Shown one piece after another: positions 10,076 to 19,953 of a stretch of DNA of 64,000 nucleotides; the stretch's first letter is position 1, and the number at the start of each line of letters is the position of its first letter. The notes under the pieces were generated by a model, which ran no database searches, had not been told where the DNA came from, and saw only the letters and a program-made list of their open reading frames with translations. The translations under genes and the position numbers were made by a program. This DNA is from Corynebacterium jeikeium (GTDB taxonomy: Bacteria; Actinomycetota; Actinomycetes; Mycobacteriales; Mycobacteriaceae), in assembly GCF_028609885.1 (NCBI RefSeq), contig NZ_CP063195.1, positions 1,178,001 to 1,242,000 on the forward strand. The letters run 5' to 3'.

Positions 10076-11140
10076 TCAGGGGGTGCATCCGGGCGCGGTC
10101 ATGGTCCAGCGCAGGTCGTTGCCGAAAACCTGCAGCTCACGCGGGATGAAGCGCCGAATGTCCCCGATCGTTTGGCCGAGGATGTTCTCGCTATCGCTTA
10201 GTGACGCCACCCCCGCCCCCAATACCGCCGGGGCCGCGTAGAACTGAACCTCGTCCACCACGTCGGCTTCCATAAAGGCTGCGGCTATCTGAGCGCCTCC
10301 TTCCACCAACAGAGTGCGCACGTCGCGCTTCCAGAGCTCCGCCAAAACCTCGTTGACGTCACGGGTTGGCAGGTGCAGGGCGTGCCCGGGTGCGGCGAAT
10401 ACCGCCGCGTCCACCGGGATGTCGCTAGTGCCCATGATGACCCGCAGTGGCTGTAGTTCCTCGGCAAACGGCTGCCCTTCGGCATCACGGGCTGTCAGCC
10501 GCGGGTTATCCGCCGCAATGGTTCCGGTGCCCACCAGGATTGCGTCGCGCCGAGTTCTATCCTCGTGCACCGCCACGCGCGCTGGCTCGCCGGTGATCCA
10601 CTGGCTTGTGCCATCCACTGCGGCCACCCGGCCATCCAGCGTGGAGGCCATTTTCAGGCACACGTGCGGGCGCTGCCGAGCCATGGAAATCAGCCAGGGC
10701 TCCACGCTGTACATCTTCGACCACGCGGGCAGCTTTGCTTCGTCGCCGGCCGTGGGAAGCGGCAGGTAGGGTCCGTGAACTTCCACGCCGGCTGCGCGCA
10801 GCGTGGCGGCGCCGCCCTCGGCAGCGGGGTTTAGGTCGGCGAAGAGGAAATCCACCCGCCGAATACCGGCGCGAATGAGAGCCTCAGCGCACGGGCCGGT
10901 GCGCCCGGTGTGGTTGCAGGGCTCCAGAGTGACGATCGCTCGGCCTCCGCGTGCTTGCTCACCGGCCTGCTGCAGAGCGACGACCTCCGCATGCGCCCCG
11001 CCGGGGGCCTGCGTGAATCCGCGGCCCACCACCTGCCCGGAAGAATCTTCGATCACCGCGCCGACCGGCGGATTCGGGCTGGCTAGCTGGGCCGCCCGCC
11101 AGCCGAGACTGTGGGCGTCAGCAAAAAGAGAAAGATCCAT
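10076..11140 (-). CDS. ribD: Bifunctional riboflavin deaminase/reductase RibD
   Basis: RibD deaminates the pyrimidine intermediate and then reduces its ribosyl side chain. The 354-residue protein has an N-terminal zinc deaminase with HAE (50-52) and EPCNHTGRTGPC (Cys75, Cys84). The reductase domain follows, with the substrate-binding MASTLDGRVAAVDG stretch and LVEGGAQIAAAF near the end. I chose ATG at 11140, which starts MDLSLFADAHSLG and lies 4 bases after the rpe stop. The frame stays open further upstream into rpe, but that part is proline-rich readthrough of another gene's frame. No FMN riboswitch precedes it. Confidence 0.95.
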   Translation of the reverse strand: MDLSLFADAHSLGWRAAQLASPNPPVGAVIEDSSGQVVGRGFTQAPGGAHAEVVALQQAGEQARGGRAIVTLEPCNHTGRTGPCAEALIRAGIRRVDFLFADLNPAAEGGAATLRAAGVEVHGPYLPLPTAGDEAKLPAWSKMYSVEPWLISMARQRPHVCLKMASTLDGRVAAVDGTSQWITGEPARVAVHEDRTRRDAILVGTGTIAADNPRLTARDAEGQPFAEELQPLRVIMGTSDIPVDAAVFAAPGHALHLPTRDVNEVLAELWKRDVRTLLVEGGAQIAAAFMEADVVDEVQFYAAPAVLGAGVASLSDSENILGQTIGDIRRFIPRELQVFGNDLRWTMTAPGCTP

Positions 11141-11144
11141 AGAA

Positions 11145-11813
11145 CTACTTGGCGCTGGCGCGGATCTCATCGACCGCCGCGGCGGGGTCCTCCTTGCCAA
11201 AGACACTGGAACCCGCAACAAACACATCCACGCCCGCGGCGGCGGACTCGGCGGCGGTTTCAGAGCCAATGCCGCCGTCGATTTCAATGAGGGTATCCAG
11301 GCCGTCGGCATCGATCCGGCTGCGCAACTTGCGGACCTTATCCAGCACCTCGGGCATGAACTTCTGGCCGCCGAAGCCGGGCTCCACGCTCATGACGAGC
11401 ACGAGATCGAAGCGATCCAGGTGGTCCAACAGGGGCTCCACCGGGGTGTTTGGCTTGATGGAAATGCCCGCCATCGTGCCGTGACCGCGCAGCTTATCGG
11501 CCAGTGCGATGGCGGTATCGACGTCCGCGACGGCTTCCAGGTGGAAGGTCACGGACTGGAAGTCGTCTGCGTAATCCTCCGCCCACTTCTCCGGGGTCTC
11601 GATCATAAGGTGAACGTCCAGGTGCTTATCCGTATGCGGCAGCAGAGACTTGGCCACAGGCAGGCCGAAGGAAAGATTAGGGACGAAGTGATTGTCCATC
11701 ACGTCGATGTGCAGCCAGTCCGCATTCGGCACGCGGGCGACCTCCTGGGCCAGGTTGGCGAAGTCGGCGGCGAGGATGGACGGGGCGATCAGCGGGGTGC
11801 GGGAATCGGACAT
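11145..11813 (-). CDS. rpe: Ribulose-phosphate 3-epimerase
   Basis: Rpe interconverts ribulose 5-phosphate and xylulose 5-phosphate in the pentose phosphate pathway. The 222-residue TIM barrel begins MSDSRTPLIAPSILAADF. It contains the metal/catalytic signature LHIDVMDNHFVPNLSFG, HLMIETPEKW, and VEPGFGGQKFMPEVLDKV. ATG at 11813 has GAGGAAG upstream; a longer open frame to 12038 runs through rsmB in another phase and is rejected. It lies 13 bases after rsmB and 4 bases before ribD, so ribulose 5-phosphate metabolism and riboflavin synthesis are probably on one transcript. Confidence 0.97.
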   Translation of the reverse strand: MSDSRTPLIAPSILAADFANLAQEVARVPNADWLHIDVMDNHFVPNLSFGLPVAKSLLPHTDKHLDVHLMIETPEKWAEDYADDFQSVTFHLEAVADVDTAIALADKLRGHGTMAGISIKPNTPVEPLLDHLDRFDLVLVMSVEPGFGGQKFMPEVLDKVRKLRSRIDADGLDTLIEIDGGIGSETAAESAAAGVDVFVAGSSVFGKEDPAAAVDEIRASAK

Positions 11814-11826
11814 GGGTTGGTCTTCC

Positions 11827-13368
11827 TCACTCTTGGCTAGTGTTTGTGCTTGTGTTTGTGCCTGTGCTGTTGCTGGCCGGGCGCAACGCGGCGAAAGACA
11901 TCGCGTCCGTGCCGTGGATGTGAGGCCAGAGCTGCACAAACGGCGAGGTCTGAGCGGTGTTCGTCTCGGCCAGCTCGGGTAGGAACTGGGTGACGTCCAG
12001 GATCTCCGCGCCCGTGCGGGCGGAAACGGACCGAACAACCTCTGAGGTTTCCTTGGGGTGCGGCGAGCAAGTGGAGTAGATCACTACGCCGCCGGGGGCG
12101 GTGGCTTCAAGACCACTGATCAGCAACTCGCGTTGCAGTGTGACCAGTGGAGCGACGTCTTGCGGATCCTTGGTCCAGCGAGCCTCCGGGCGCCGGCGCA
12201 GCGCCCCGAGGCCGGAACATGGCGCGTCGATGAGTACGCGCGCGAAGCCACCCTCCGGGGCCTCCAGGCTACCGATGGCCTCCAGGTTGCGTCCGTCGCC
12301 CACGTGCACCCGTACGGGTAGGTCGCGCGTCGTCTGCTCGATCAGCTTCGCGCGGTGCTCGGCGATCTCGATTGCGTCCACGCTAGCCTGCTCCGACATC
12401 GCCACGGAAGCGATGAAGGCGGTTTTACCACCAGGGCCCGCGCACAGATCCAGCCAACGGGCGGGCAGATCAGCGGCCACGGGAATACGAGTGGTGGCCA
12501 GACCAATGAGCTGCGATCCTTCGTCCTGCACACTGGCCATCCCTTCGCGCACAGGGGCGATCTCTCCGGGCGCGCCCTCATCCAGGTACACCGCATAGGG
12601 CGAGAACTTGCCTTCCGTACCGCCGGTGATCAGCGCCAACTCCTCACCGCTGATCTGCCCGGGTCGGGCGGCCAGGTGCACGATTGGACGTGCGTCGTCG
12701 GCGGCTAGGGCGCGCTCAAGCTCGGCGCGTCCGGCATCAGTGGCGGTGTCCACGCCAAGCGCTTCTGCGAAAACCTCGGCGATCCATTCGGGGTGTGCAT
12801 TGCGCAACGCAAGGTCGGCCAGGCTGTCGCCGGGGGCCACGCGCTCAACCCATGTCTCCGGCTTCTTACGCGTCAGCGCCCGCAACACACCATTGACGAA
12901 CCCGGAAGCCTGACCGGCTCCGAAGGCCTTCACCAACTCCACCGAGGTGTTAACGGCGGCGTGGTTCTCCACTCGCGTGCGCAGGATCTGGTAGGCGCCC
13001 AGTCTAAGGGCATCCAGGGCCACCGAGTCGATCCTTTCAATCTTGCGCCCGGCGGCGTCCTCAATAATCGCGTCCAGAAGGCCCCGTGCCCGCAGCGTTC
13101 CATAGGTCAGCTCGGTGGCGAATGCGGCGTCGCGGCCCTTGATGCCCGCTTCCCGCAACGCCTTGGGAAGCGCGAGATTGCCAAAGGCACCGTCAACCGT
13201 GACGTCACGCAACACGCCAAAAACAACGTCGCGGACCTTGTCGCCGGAGCCCCGCGACCGGCTCTTACGCTGCTTGTGTTCGGGGCGGCGTTGCTGGTAG
13301 CCCGTCGCCTTCTTCCGCTGTCCCTCGCCGCTGCGGGCGGATTCGGATCGAGACCTAAAGCCTCCCAT
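11827..13368 (-). CDS. rsmB: 16S rRNA m5C967 methyltransferase
   Basis: RsmB (Sun/Fmu) methylates cytosine 967 of 16S rRNA. The 513-residue protein has a basic, disordered start, a NusB-like RNA-binding domain (about 45-175) and a SAM-dependent methyltransferase domain. That domain has LCAGPGGK (308-315), DAPCSGLG (Cys384) and the catalytic STCSPHPKE (Cys434). The last dozen residues are a Thr/Ser/Asn repeat made from near-identical ACA/AGC codons, absent from typical family members. ATG at 13368 has GGAG upstream; fmt ends 3 bases before it. The string fmt-rsmB-rpe-ribD looks like one transcript. Confidence 0.96.
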   Translation of the reverse strand: MGGFRSRSESARSGEGQRKKATGYQQRRPEHKQRKSRSRGSGDKVRDVVFGVLRDVTVDGAFGNLALPKALREAGIKGRDAAFATELTYGTLRARGLLDAIIEDAAGRKIERIDSVALDALRLGAYQILRTRVENHAAVNTSVELVKAFGAGQASGFVNGVLRALTRKKPETWVERVAPGDSLADLALRNAHPEWIAEVFAEALGVDTATDAGRAELERALAADDARPIVHLAARPGQISGEELALITGGTEGKFSPYAVYLDEGAPGEIAPVREGMASVQDEGSQLIGLATTRIPVAADLPARWLDLCAGPGGKTAFIASVAMSEQASVDAIEIAEHRAKLIEQTTRDLPVRVHVGDGRNLEAIGSLEAPEGGFARVLIDAPCSGLGALRRRPEARWTKDPQDVAPLVTLQRELLISGLEATAPGGVVIYSTCSPHPKETSEVVRSVSARTGAEILDVTQFLPELAETNTAQTSPFVQLWPHIHGTDAMSFAALRPASNSTGTNTSTNTSQE

Positions 13369-13371
13369 GAC

Positions 13372-14355
13372 CTACTCCCCCGTCTCCCGAGCGCTAAACG
13401 TCGGGCGGCCAGCCAGTGGCTCCTGCTGCCCGCGCGCCCACGCTGCGGCTTCCATCATCTTCTTGCCCGGCGGCTGGATGCGCGTGATCTCTAGCGGTTC
13501 GGTGCCGGTGCCGACGAAAACCTTTTTTGGTGACGCCACCACCTCGCCAGCACCAAGCTCGCCTACCTCCGCAGAATCACTTGGTAGCAGCATGCCGATC
13601 TTGTATCGCTGGCCGTCCAGCAGGGTCCACGCACCGGGTGCCGGAGTGTGGGCGCGGACTACCCGCTGAATCACCTCGGCTGGCTGCGACCAATCAATCT
13701 GCGCATCAGCAGAGTGAATCTTCGGCGCGTGGGTGGCCTGGGTGTCGTCCTGCGGAGATAGCACAGCATTTCCCTCGTCCATGTCGACAAGAGTATCGGC
13801 CAGTAATTCCCGGCCGGCGTAGGTCAGGCTGGCTAGCAGGTCGTCAGCTGTGTCCTCCACGCCGATTGGCTGGCTTAGCTGGGCGGCGACGGGGCCGGTG
13901 TCCAGGCCCTGCTCGATACGGAAGATAGAGGCGCCGGTGGCTTCGTCTCCCGCAGCTAGGGCGGCCTGCACGGGCGCGGCGCCACGCCAGCGAGGCAACA
14001 ACGAGTAGTGCAGGTTTACCCAGCCGTGTTCGAAGACGTCGAGGATGTCGACGGGAATCAGGTTGCCGTAGGCTACGACCGCGGCTGCAGTGACCCCCTC
14101 TGCAGCGAGGTCGTTCAGTACGCCGCGGGCCTCGTCACCAGATTCAGAACCAGCCTTGAGGCTCGGCCATTTGTAGGTAGGGATGGCGGCTTCTTCAGCG
14201 ACCTCCGCGACCTTCGACGGGTGGAGGTTACGACCGCGCCCTCTCTTGGCGTCCGGTTGGGTAATGACCGCAACGACCTCGAGACGTTCGTCAGCGATGA
14301 GGTGCTCGAGAGCCACGGCGGCCGGCTCCGGGGTTCCGGCAAAGACGATTTTCAC
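13372..14355 (-). CDS. fmt: Methionyl-tRNA formyltransferase
   Basis: Fmt formylates the initiator Met-tRNA using 10-formyl-tetrahydrofolate. The 327-residue protein starts MKIVFAGTPEPAAVALEHL and has the formyl-transfer signature HYSLLPRWRGAAPV followed by IGVEDTADDL, then the C-terminal OB-fold domain that grips tRNA. The GTG start at 14355 overlaps the def stop by four bases (GTGA), the conserved def-fmt coupling. GGAG lies upstream. A copy of the dispersed GGCGTCA/A-run motif falls in its C-terminal part (13523-13537). Confidence 0.97.
   Translation of the reverse strand: MKIVFAGTPEPAAVALEHLIADERLEVVAVITQPDAKRGRGRNLHPSKVAEVAEEAAIPTYKWPSLKAGSESGDEARGVLNDLAAEGVTAAAVVAYGNLIPVDILDVFEHGWVNLHYSLLPRWRGAAPVQAALAAGDEATGASIFRIEQGLDTGPVAAQLSQPIGVEDTADDLLASLTYAGRELLADTLVDMDEGNAVLSPQDDTQATHAPKIHSADAQIDWSQPAEVIQRVVRAHTPAPGAWTLLDGQRYKIGMLLPSDSAEVGELGAGEVVASPKKVFVGTGTEPLEITRIQPPGKKMMEAAAWARGQQEPLAGRPTFSARETGE
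13523..13537 (-). repeat. GGCGTCA/A6 bipartite motif copy (in fmt)
   Basis: Read on the minus strand: GGCGTCA, two bases, six A, then GG. In fmt it is translated through Ala-Ser-Pro-Lys-Lys using TCA and AAA codons. See the finding on this motif. Confidence 0.6.
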
Positions 14356-14858
14356 TGTTTAAACCACTCCGATTCGCGGATCTGCTTCATTGCTTCGCGA
14401 CGCTGTTCAGCTGAAAGGTGCTGGATAAACAATGTGCCGTCCAGGTGGTCGGTTTCGTGCTGCACACAGCGGGCCATAAGGTCCGTGACCTCGCGGTCAA
14501 CTTGCTCACCGTCGACGGTCACCCCACGCAGGCGCACACGCTGGGCGCGGGTCACGTCTCCGTGGACGTCTGGGATCGAAAGGCACCCCTCGCCGCCGGT
14601 TTGGGTCTCATCGCCCACTGCCTCCCAGGTGGGGTTGATCACGTGGCCGCGGTCGCCGTCGCAGTCGAAAACAAAGATGCGACGGGTGATGCCGATCTGG
14701 TTGGCAGCCAAGCCCACTCCCCCGTAGTGATCCATGGTTTCTAGCATGTCCTCGACTAGTCGCCGAGTTGCAGCATCTTGAATCTGTTCTGGCTTGACGG
14801 GGTCCGCGACGGTTTTGAGCACCGGATCCCCGAAGTAGCGCATGTTAAGCACGGTCAT
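14352..14858 (-). CDS. def: Peptide deformylase
   Basis: Def removes the formyl group from nascent proteins. The 168-residue protein carries all three family motifs: GVGLAANQ (47-54), EGCLSIP (90-96, metal ligand Cys92) and HETDH (134-138). ATG at 14858 gives MTVLNMRYFGDPVL and has GGTGG seven bases upstream. An open frame continues upstream to 15131 but is out-of-phase priA sequence. Its stop overlaps the fmt start by four bases, and it begins 11 bases after priA, so priA-def-fmt is likely co-transcribed. Confidence 0.96.
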   Translation of the reverse strand: MTVLNMRYFGDPVLKTVADPVKPEQIQDAATRRLVEDMLETMDHYGGVGLAANQIGITRRIFVFDCDGDRGHVINPTWEAVGDETQTGGEGCLSIPDVHGDVTRAQRVRLRGVTVDGEQVDREVTDLMARCVQHETDHLDGTLFIQHLSAEQRREAMKQIRESEWFKQ

Positions 14859-14869
14859 GTTTATCCACC

Positions 14870-16933
14870 CTATCCGATGCGCACGGGATCCATGACAACC
14901 CGCAAGGCCTCCGGCTGGGCCGTGCGAGAGCCCCGGTGAATGGTTCGCACCGACTGGGCGCTGCGCAGCGCCTGGCCGAGGGCGATCCGTTGGTCGGCCG
15001 GTACGCGCACAAGCAGCCGCCGCGCGGACTGTCTGGCCTGCGGGTCGTGGGCGTCGATACCCGCAGGCAGGCGCACTCCGGGCGGTAGCTCCACCGGGCC
15101 CAGCGTCTCCGCCCCATCCGGCAAGTCCCACGCAGCCTCGAGTGCCTCAATAGCTGAGGTAGTGCCATCGATGGCCGCAACACTAAAGGCGGGTGGGAAC
15201 GCAGCCTCGGCCCGATGTGCCAACTCCGCGCGCGCGGATCCCACTGGATCCCACCGGATCAGCTGTTGGGCCGTCGGCAGGTTCGCCGCTCCAGCAAATA
15301 CCACCTTGCCTCCCCGGCTCCGCGGGGCTACAAGAGCGGCGGCCTCCATCCAGTGCCGCAGCGCCGTCTCTGCTGCACGAAGGTCCTGCCTGCCTAGTAG
15401 GATCCACGGGTCCACCAAGATTGCGGCACCGTACAAGCCGCCTTCCACGGCGGGTTCTGCACCGGGGGTCGCCACGACGATGCTCTTTCGTGGCCGTACG
15501 CTATCCACCACGTGCTTGCCGCCGCTGGCGATGATTGGTACCCCAGGGAACGCCCGTCCCAGTTCTTCCACCGTTCGGTCGTGGCCGATAACCGACAGGC
15601 GCACACTGTGGTTGCCGCAGGTTACACACGTGAATAGCCCTGCGGTTTGCCCGCACCACCGGCAGCGCGGTGGAGCCGCCTCGGCGCTCGTGGGCAACTC
15701 CAACGGACCATTGCAGTGCCTGCAGCGTGCGGGCGTGCGACATTTCGCACACGCCAGCGCGGGAGCATATCCCCGCCTCGGAACCTGTACTAGCGCTGGC
15801 ACGTCCTTGTCCACACACTCGCGCAGAGCCTCGAAACCCATGGACGGAATACGCGCCCCGGGCGCATGCAGCTCCCGCTCCGTCGCACTATCGGTTTCCC
15901 CCAGACCCCGAATCCACGGCATCGCCTCGTGCGACGCCTCCCGCGTGGGCAGCAGCGGATACACCAGCTTGCTATCCACCCACTGCTGCACCTCGGCCGA
16001 GCGGTGCACTCCAGCGATCAAGAGCCCAGCCCCGGTGTGCTGAGCGTGCAGCGCCAGTGCCTCCCGCGCGTGGATGTACGGGGCGCGCGGATCCACCAGG
16101 TTGTCATCGGCCTCGCCCACCAGGACCATTAGGCGGGGCGAGACTACTGGCAAGAGCGCTGCAGAGCGAGTGCCCACCACCACGCGCGCCTGGCCCGCGA
16201 GTACCGAAAGGTAGCGGCGATAACGCGCATTAGGCCCCACCTGTGCGGTTAGCTCCATCACCTGTGCTGGGTTCATGTGCTGCTTCAACCCCGCCACCAG
16301 GCGATCCACAAGGCGTTGGTTAGGGGCCACCACCAACACACTGCCCTGCGTGTTCCAAGCCACGGCAGCGGTAATGGCCGCGATGAGGGTGGGGATGTCG
16401 CGGCCTGGGGGCGTCAACAAACAAGCCCGCGCGGCCTTGCCCTCGACGAGCGCCGACAAGTACGCCGCGCCATGAGTGTAGGGCGCCAGAGCCTCCTCGG
16501 CGGCGGCATAGGAATCGCTGGCCGCCTGTTCGACCGACTGCAGCTTGGCCCCGAGATCCTCCCACGCCGCTCCATCGGCGAACAACCCCGCGTTCTCCGC
16601 CGAGGCGTGGCGGGAGGGAACGACAGAGCGCAGAATGTCCGAACGCACGCCCGCGTAGCGCTCCGCCAGGGTGTTTACAAGATCCCACAAAGGCTTCGGC
16701 AGCACCTGGATGGGGCTTATCACGCGCTCCAGCTGCCGTAGCTCGCCGGGGTGGTCGCTTCGGCGGCGGCGCTCAATGACGAAAGCATCGACCAAACGTC
16801 CTGAAAAACGAACGCGGACGCGCACACCCGGCTGGGCATGCGCGTCCATGTCTGCGGGCACCGCGTAGTCGAAAAGCCGGTCCAGGTGCGGCACGCCGAG
16901 CATCGGCAGTACGCGGGCGACGGGCTGGTCCAC
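14870..16933 (-). CDS. priA: PriA-like primosomal protein lacking helicase motifs
   Basis: PriA restarts stalled replication forks. The 687-residue protein keeps the N-terminal 3'-DNA-binding domain (FDYAVP, RFSGRLVDAFVI) and a zinc region of four CxxC pairs (CAKC, CRHC, CRWC, CVTC, about residues 400-455). The Walker A is replaced by LTPPGRDIPTLIA and the DEEH box by GEADDNLV. Actinobacterial PriA proteins are known to lack helicase motifs, so this is probably a structural loader. The start is GTG at 16933, 12 bases after metK. The translation is intact, with no frameshift. Confidence 0.93.
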   Translation of the reverse strand: MDQPVARVLPMLGVPHLDRLFDYAVPADMDAHAQPGVRVRVRFSGRLVDAFVIERRRRSDHPGELRQLERVISPIQVLPKPLWDLVNTLAERYAGVRSDILRSVVPSRHASAENAGLFADGAAWEDLGAKLQSVEQAASDSYAAAEEALAPYTHGAAYLSALVEGKAARACLLTPPGRDIPTLIAAITAAVAWNTQGSVLVVAPNQRLVDRLVAGLKQHMNPAQVMELTAQVGPNARYRRYLSVLAGQARVVVGTRSAALLPVVSPRLMVLVGEADDNLVDPRAPYIHAREALALHAQHTGAGLLIAGVHRSAEVQQWVDSKLVYPLLPTREASHEAMPWIRGLGETDSATERELHAPGARIPSMGFEALRECVDKDVPALVQVPRRGYAPALACAKCRTPARCRHCNGPLELPTSAEAAPPRCRWCGQTAGLFTCVTCGNHSVRLSVIGHDRTVEELGRAFPGVPIIASGGKHVVDSVRPRKSIVVATPGAEPAVEGGLYGAAILVDPWILLGRQDLRAAETALRHWMEAAALVAPRSRGGKVVFAGAANLPTAQQLIRWDPVGSARAELAHRAEAAFPPAFSVAAIDGTTSAIEALEAAWDLPDGAETLGPVELPPGVRLPAGIDAHDPQARQSARRLLVRVPADQRIALGQALRSAQSVRTIHRGSRTAQPEALRVVMDPVRIG

Positions 16934-16945
16934 GGTGCTTTAAAC

Positions 16946-18181
<1,236 letters not shown>

Positions 18182-18229
18182 GTGGTTGTTCCTTTTTTAG
18201 GTTCGAATTGCTGGGGAATGTTGAGTCAA

Positions 18230-18256
18230 TAGACAGATACTAGACCAAGCTGTCTG
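18230..18256 (-). promoter_or_regulatory. Predicted McbR operator at metK
   Basis: TAGAC-N6-GTCTG (18241-18256) matches the McbR consensus TAGAC-N6-GTCTA at nine of ten positions. A second TAGAC half-site (18230-18234) lies 11 bases away in direct orientation, one helical turn apart. The full site begins 60 bases upstream of the metK start codon. McbR is the TetR-type repressor of sulfur amino-acid genes in C. glutamicum; the match here is my reading. Confidence 0.75.
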
Positions 18257-18266
18257 TATTTGTCAC
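18237..18266 (-). promoter_or_regulatory. Predicted metK promoter
   Basis: On the minus strand, a -35-like GTGACA (18261-18266) and a -10-like TAGTAT (18237-18242) are 18 bases apart. The McbR site fills the spacer and overlaps the -10, a classic repression geometry. The transcript would start near 18230, giving a leader of about 50 bases. Confidence 0.55.
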
Positions 18267-18274
18267 GTAGTTGC

Positions 18275-19531
18275 CTAGTGAGTTTCGCACACTGCTCTCC
18301 AAATGGCTGCAGCGACCCCGGTCTTCGGACCTTCTGGCACCTCGGTGACATCGCCGTTAGGTCGCAGAATCCACCCCGAGCTATCCGGCTGCCCAAAGAC
18401 TTTGCCCTCGCCCACGGCGTTGCACATCAGCAGGTCGCAGCCCTTCTTCTTAAGCTTTTTACGAGCAAGGTCGAGTGGAGAGTTGTTTTCGTCACCGGTC
18501 TCTGCCGCAAAGCCCACGATCTTTGTTGTGGACGCCACGTCTCCCTGCCTCCGCGCCTCAACCACACCCGCGAGGATGTCCGGGTTCTCGGTCAGCTTAA
18601 TCGTAGACAGGTCGGCCTCCGAGTCCTTCTTCATCTTGGACTCAGCCACTTCTGCCGGCCGGTAATCGGCCACCGCCGCAGCCATGACCACAACGTCGGC
18701 AGAAGGGGCGTGTTCCATTACTGCCTGCTGCATTTCGCGGGCAGTCTTCACACGCACCAATTCAGCGCCGATGGGAGTGGGCAGGTTCTCGGTGACACCA
18801 GCGACGAGCGTGACTTCAGCGCCCCGCTGGGCGGCAACCTCGGCCAGCGCATAGCCCTGGCGGCCGGAAGATGCGTTGCCGAGATAGCGCACAGGATCCA
18901 GCGGCTCGTGCGTGCCGCCGGCGCTAATAACGACTTTCTTGCCCTCTAAGTCACGGGTGAAGGCCTCGCGATCTGCTAGGACGGTAAGTGCCAGTTCGCC
19001 GATCTGCTCCGGCTCCGGCAGCCGCCCAGCACCTGTATCCTTGCCGGTCAGTCGCCCGTGGGCGGGGTCTAGCACCGTTAGGCCGTGGCTGCGCAGCGTA
19101 GCAACGTTGTCAACGGTCGCCGGGTTCAGCCACATCTCGGTGTGCATCGCTGGAGCGAGCACTACGGGGCACGTGGCAACCAGGCAACTAGCGGTAAGAA
19201 GATCATCCGCGCGCCCGTGGGCGATCCGGGCCATCAGGTCCGCAGTGGCTGGGGCAACGACGATCAGGTCGGCCTCCTGCCCCAAACGGACGTGCTGCAC
19301 CTCGTCCACAGCATCGAACACATCGGTGGCTACCGGCTGCCCCGAGAGCGCCTCAAAGGTCGCGGCACCTACGAAGTTCAGTGCCGAGCGGGTGGGAATC
19401 ACCCTCACCTGGTGGCCGCGCTCCGTGAAGTAGCGAACCAGGTGGGCGGCCTTATACGCAGCAATGCCGCCCCCTACGCCAATGACGACGCGGAGCGGCT
19501 TGGTGTTCAATTCAGCTGATGCAACGTTCAC
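18275..19531 (-). CDS. coaBC: Bifunctional phosphopantothenoylcysteine decarboxylase/synthase
   Basis: CoaBC joins cysteine to 4'-phosphopantothenate and decarboxylates the product in coenzyme A synthesis. The 418-residue protein has the flavin-binding CoaC half first (GVGGGIAAYKAAHLVRYF, and PAMHTEMW at 127-134). The CoaB half follows, with SAGGTHEPLDPVRYLGNASSG. PAMHTEMW instead of the enterobacterial PAMNxxMW is the usual actinobacterial form. The start is GTG at 19531, 20 bases after rpoZ, with no strong ribosome site. The order gmk-rpoZ-coaBC-metK is conserved in actinobacteria. Confidence 0.96.
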   Translation of the reverse strand: MNVASAELNTKPLRVVIGVGGGIAAYKAAHLVRYFTERGHQVRVIPTRSALNFVGAATFEALSGQPVATDVFDAVDEVQHVRLGQEADLIVVAPATADLMARIAHGRADDLLTASCLVATCPVVLAPAMHTEMWLNPATVDNVATLRSHGLTVLDPAHGRLTGKDTGAGRLPEPEQIGELALTVLADREAFTRDLEGKKVVISAGGTHEPLDPVRYLGNASSGRQGYALAEVAAQRGAEVTLVAGVTENLPTPIGAELVRVKTAREMQQAVMEHAPSADVVVMAAAVADYRPAEVAESKMKKDSEADLSTIKLTENPDILAGVVEARRQGDVASTTKIVGFAAETGDENNSPLDLARKKLKKKGCDLLMCNAVGEGKVFGQPDSSGWILRPNGDVTEVPEGPKTGVAAAIWRAVCETH

Positions 19532-19551
19532 AACGAATCAGCCTAGCTGGT

Positions 19552-19842
19552 TTAACCCTCGGTGTGTTCCAACAGATCCCGGTTAATCTCGCGCAGAGCG
19601 ATGGACAGCGGCTTCTCGTGAACGTCCGGAGTCACCAGAGGCCCGACAAACTCGAAAACGCCCTCGTCGACCGTCTGGAAGTAATCGTTGATCTGACGTG
19701 CGCGCTTAGCAGCGAAGATAACCAAGGCGTACTTGGAGGAGACCTTCGTCAGCAGCTCATCGATCGGTGGATTGGTGATGCCTACAGGAGGATCGAACAC
19801 GCTCTCGTTCGCATTCACGTCCTGGTTTTCCACGGTATTCAC
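19552..19842 (-). CDS. rpoZ: RNA polymerase omega subunit
   Basis: Omega helps fold and stabilise the beta' subunit of RNA polymerase. The 96-residue protein has the conserved core [20 protein letters not shown] followed by [13 protein letters not shown] list GTG at 19842, but AAAAGG is better spaced for a second in-frame GTG at 19833, which would shorten it by three residues. It lies between gmk (111 bases upstream) and coaBC. Confidence 0.93.
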
Positions 19843-19953
19843 CTTTTCTTTGGTGGGTTGTTTGATTATTTATTTAGTTCTTTAAAGCGCGGGACTGAAG
19901 TGTGCCGCTGAAGCCTTCAGGCAGCATGCGCCTTCTGAGTCTTCTATGACCAC

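Noticed and set aside
11141..11311. N-terminal extension of RibD reaching into rpe
   Set aside because: The extra residues are proline/arginine-rich readthrough of another frame; ATG at 11140 gives the conserved start. Similar extensions of rpe, def, pyrF, hisS, the 5'-nucleotidase, the lipoprotein and mihF were dropped on the same grounds.
18275..19531. CoaBC active-site anomaly (PAMH instead of PAMN)
   Set aside because: Histidine at this place is the normal actinobacterial form, so it is not a defect.
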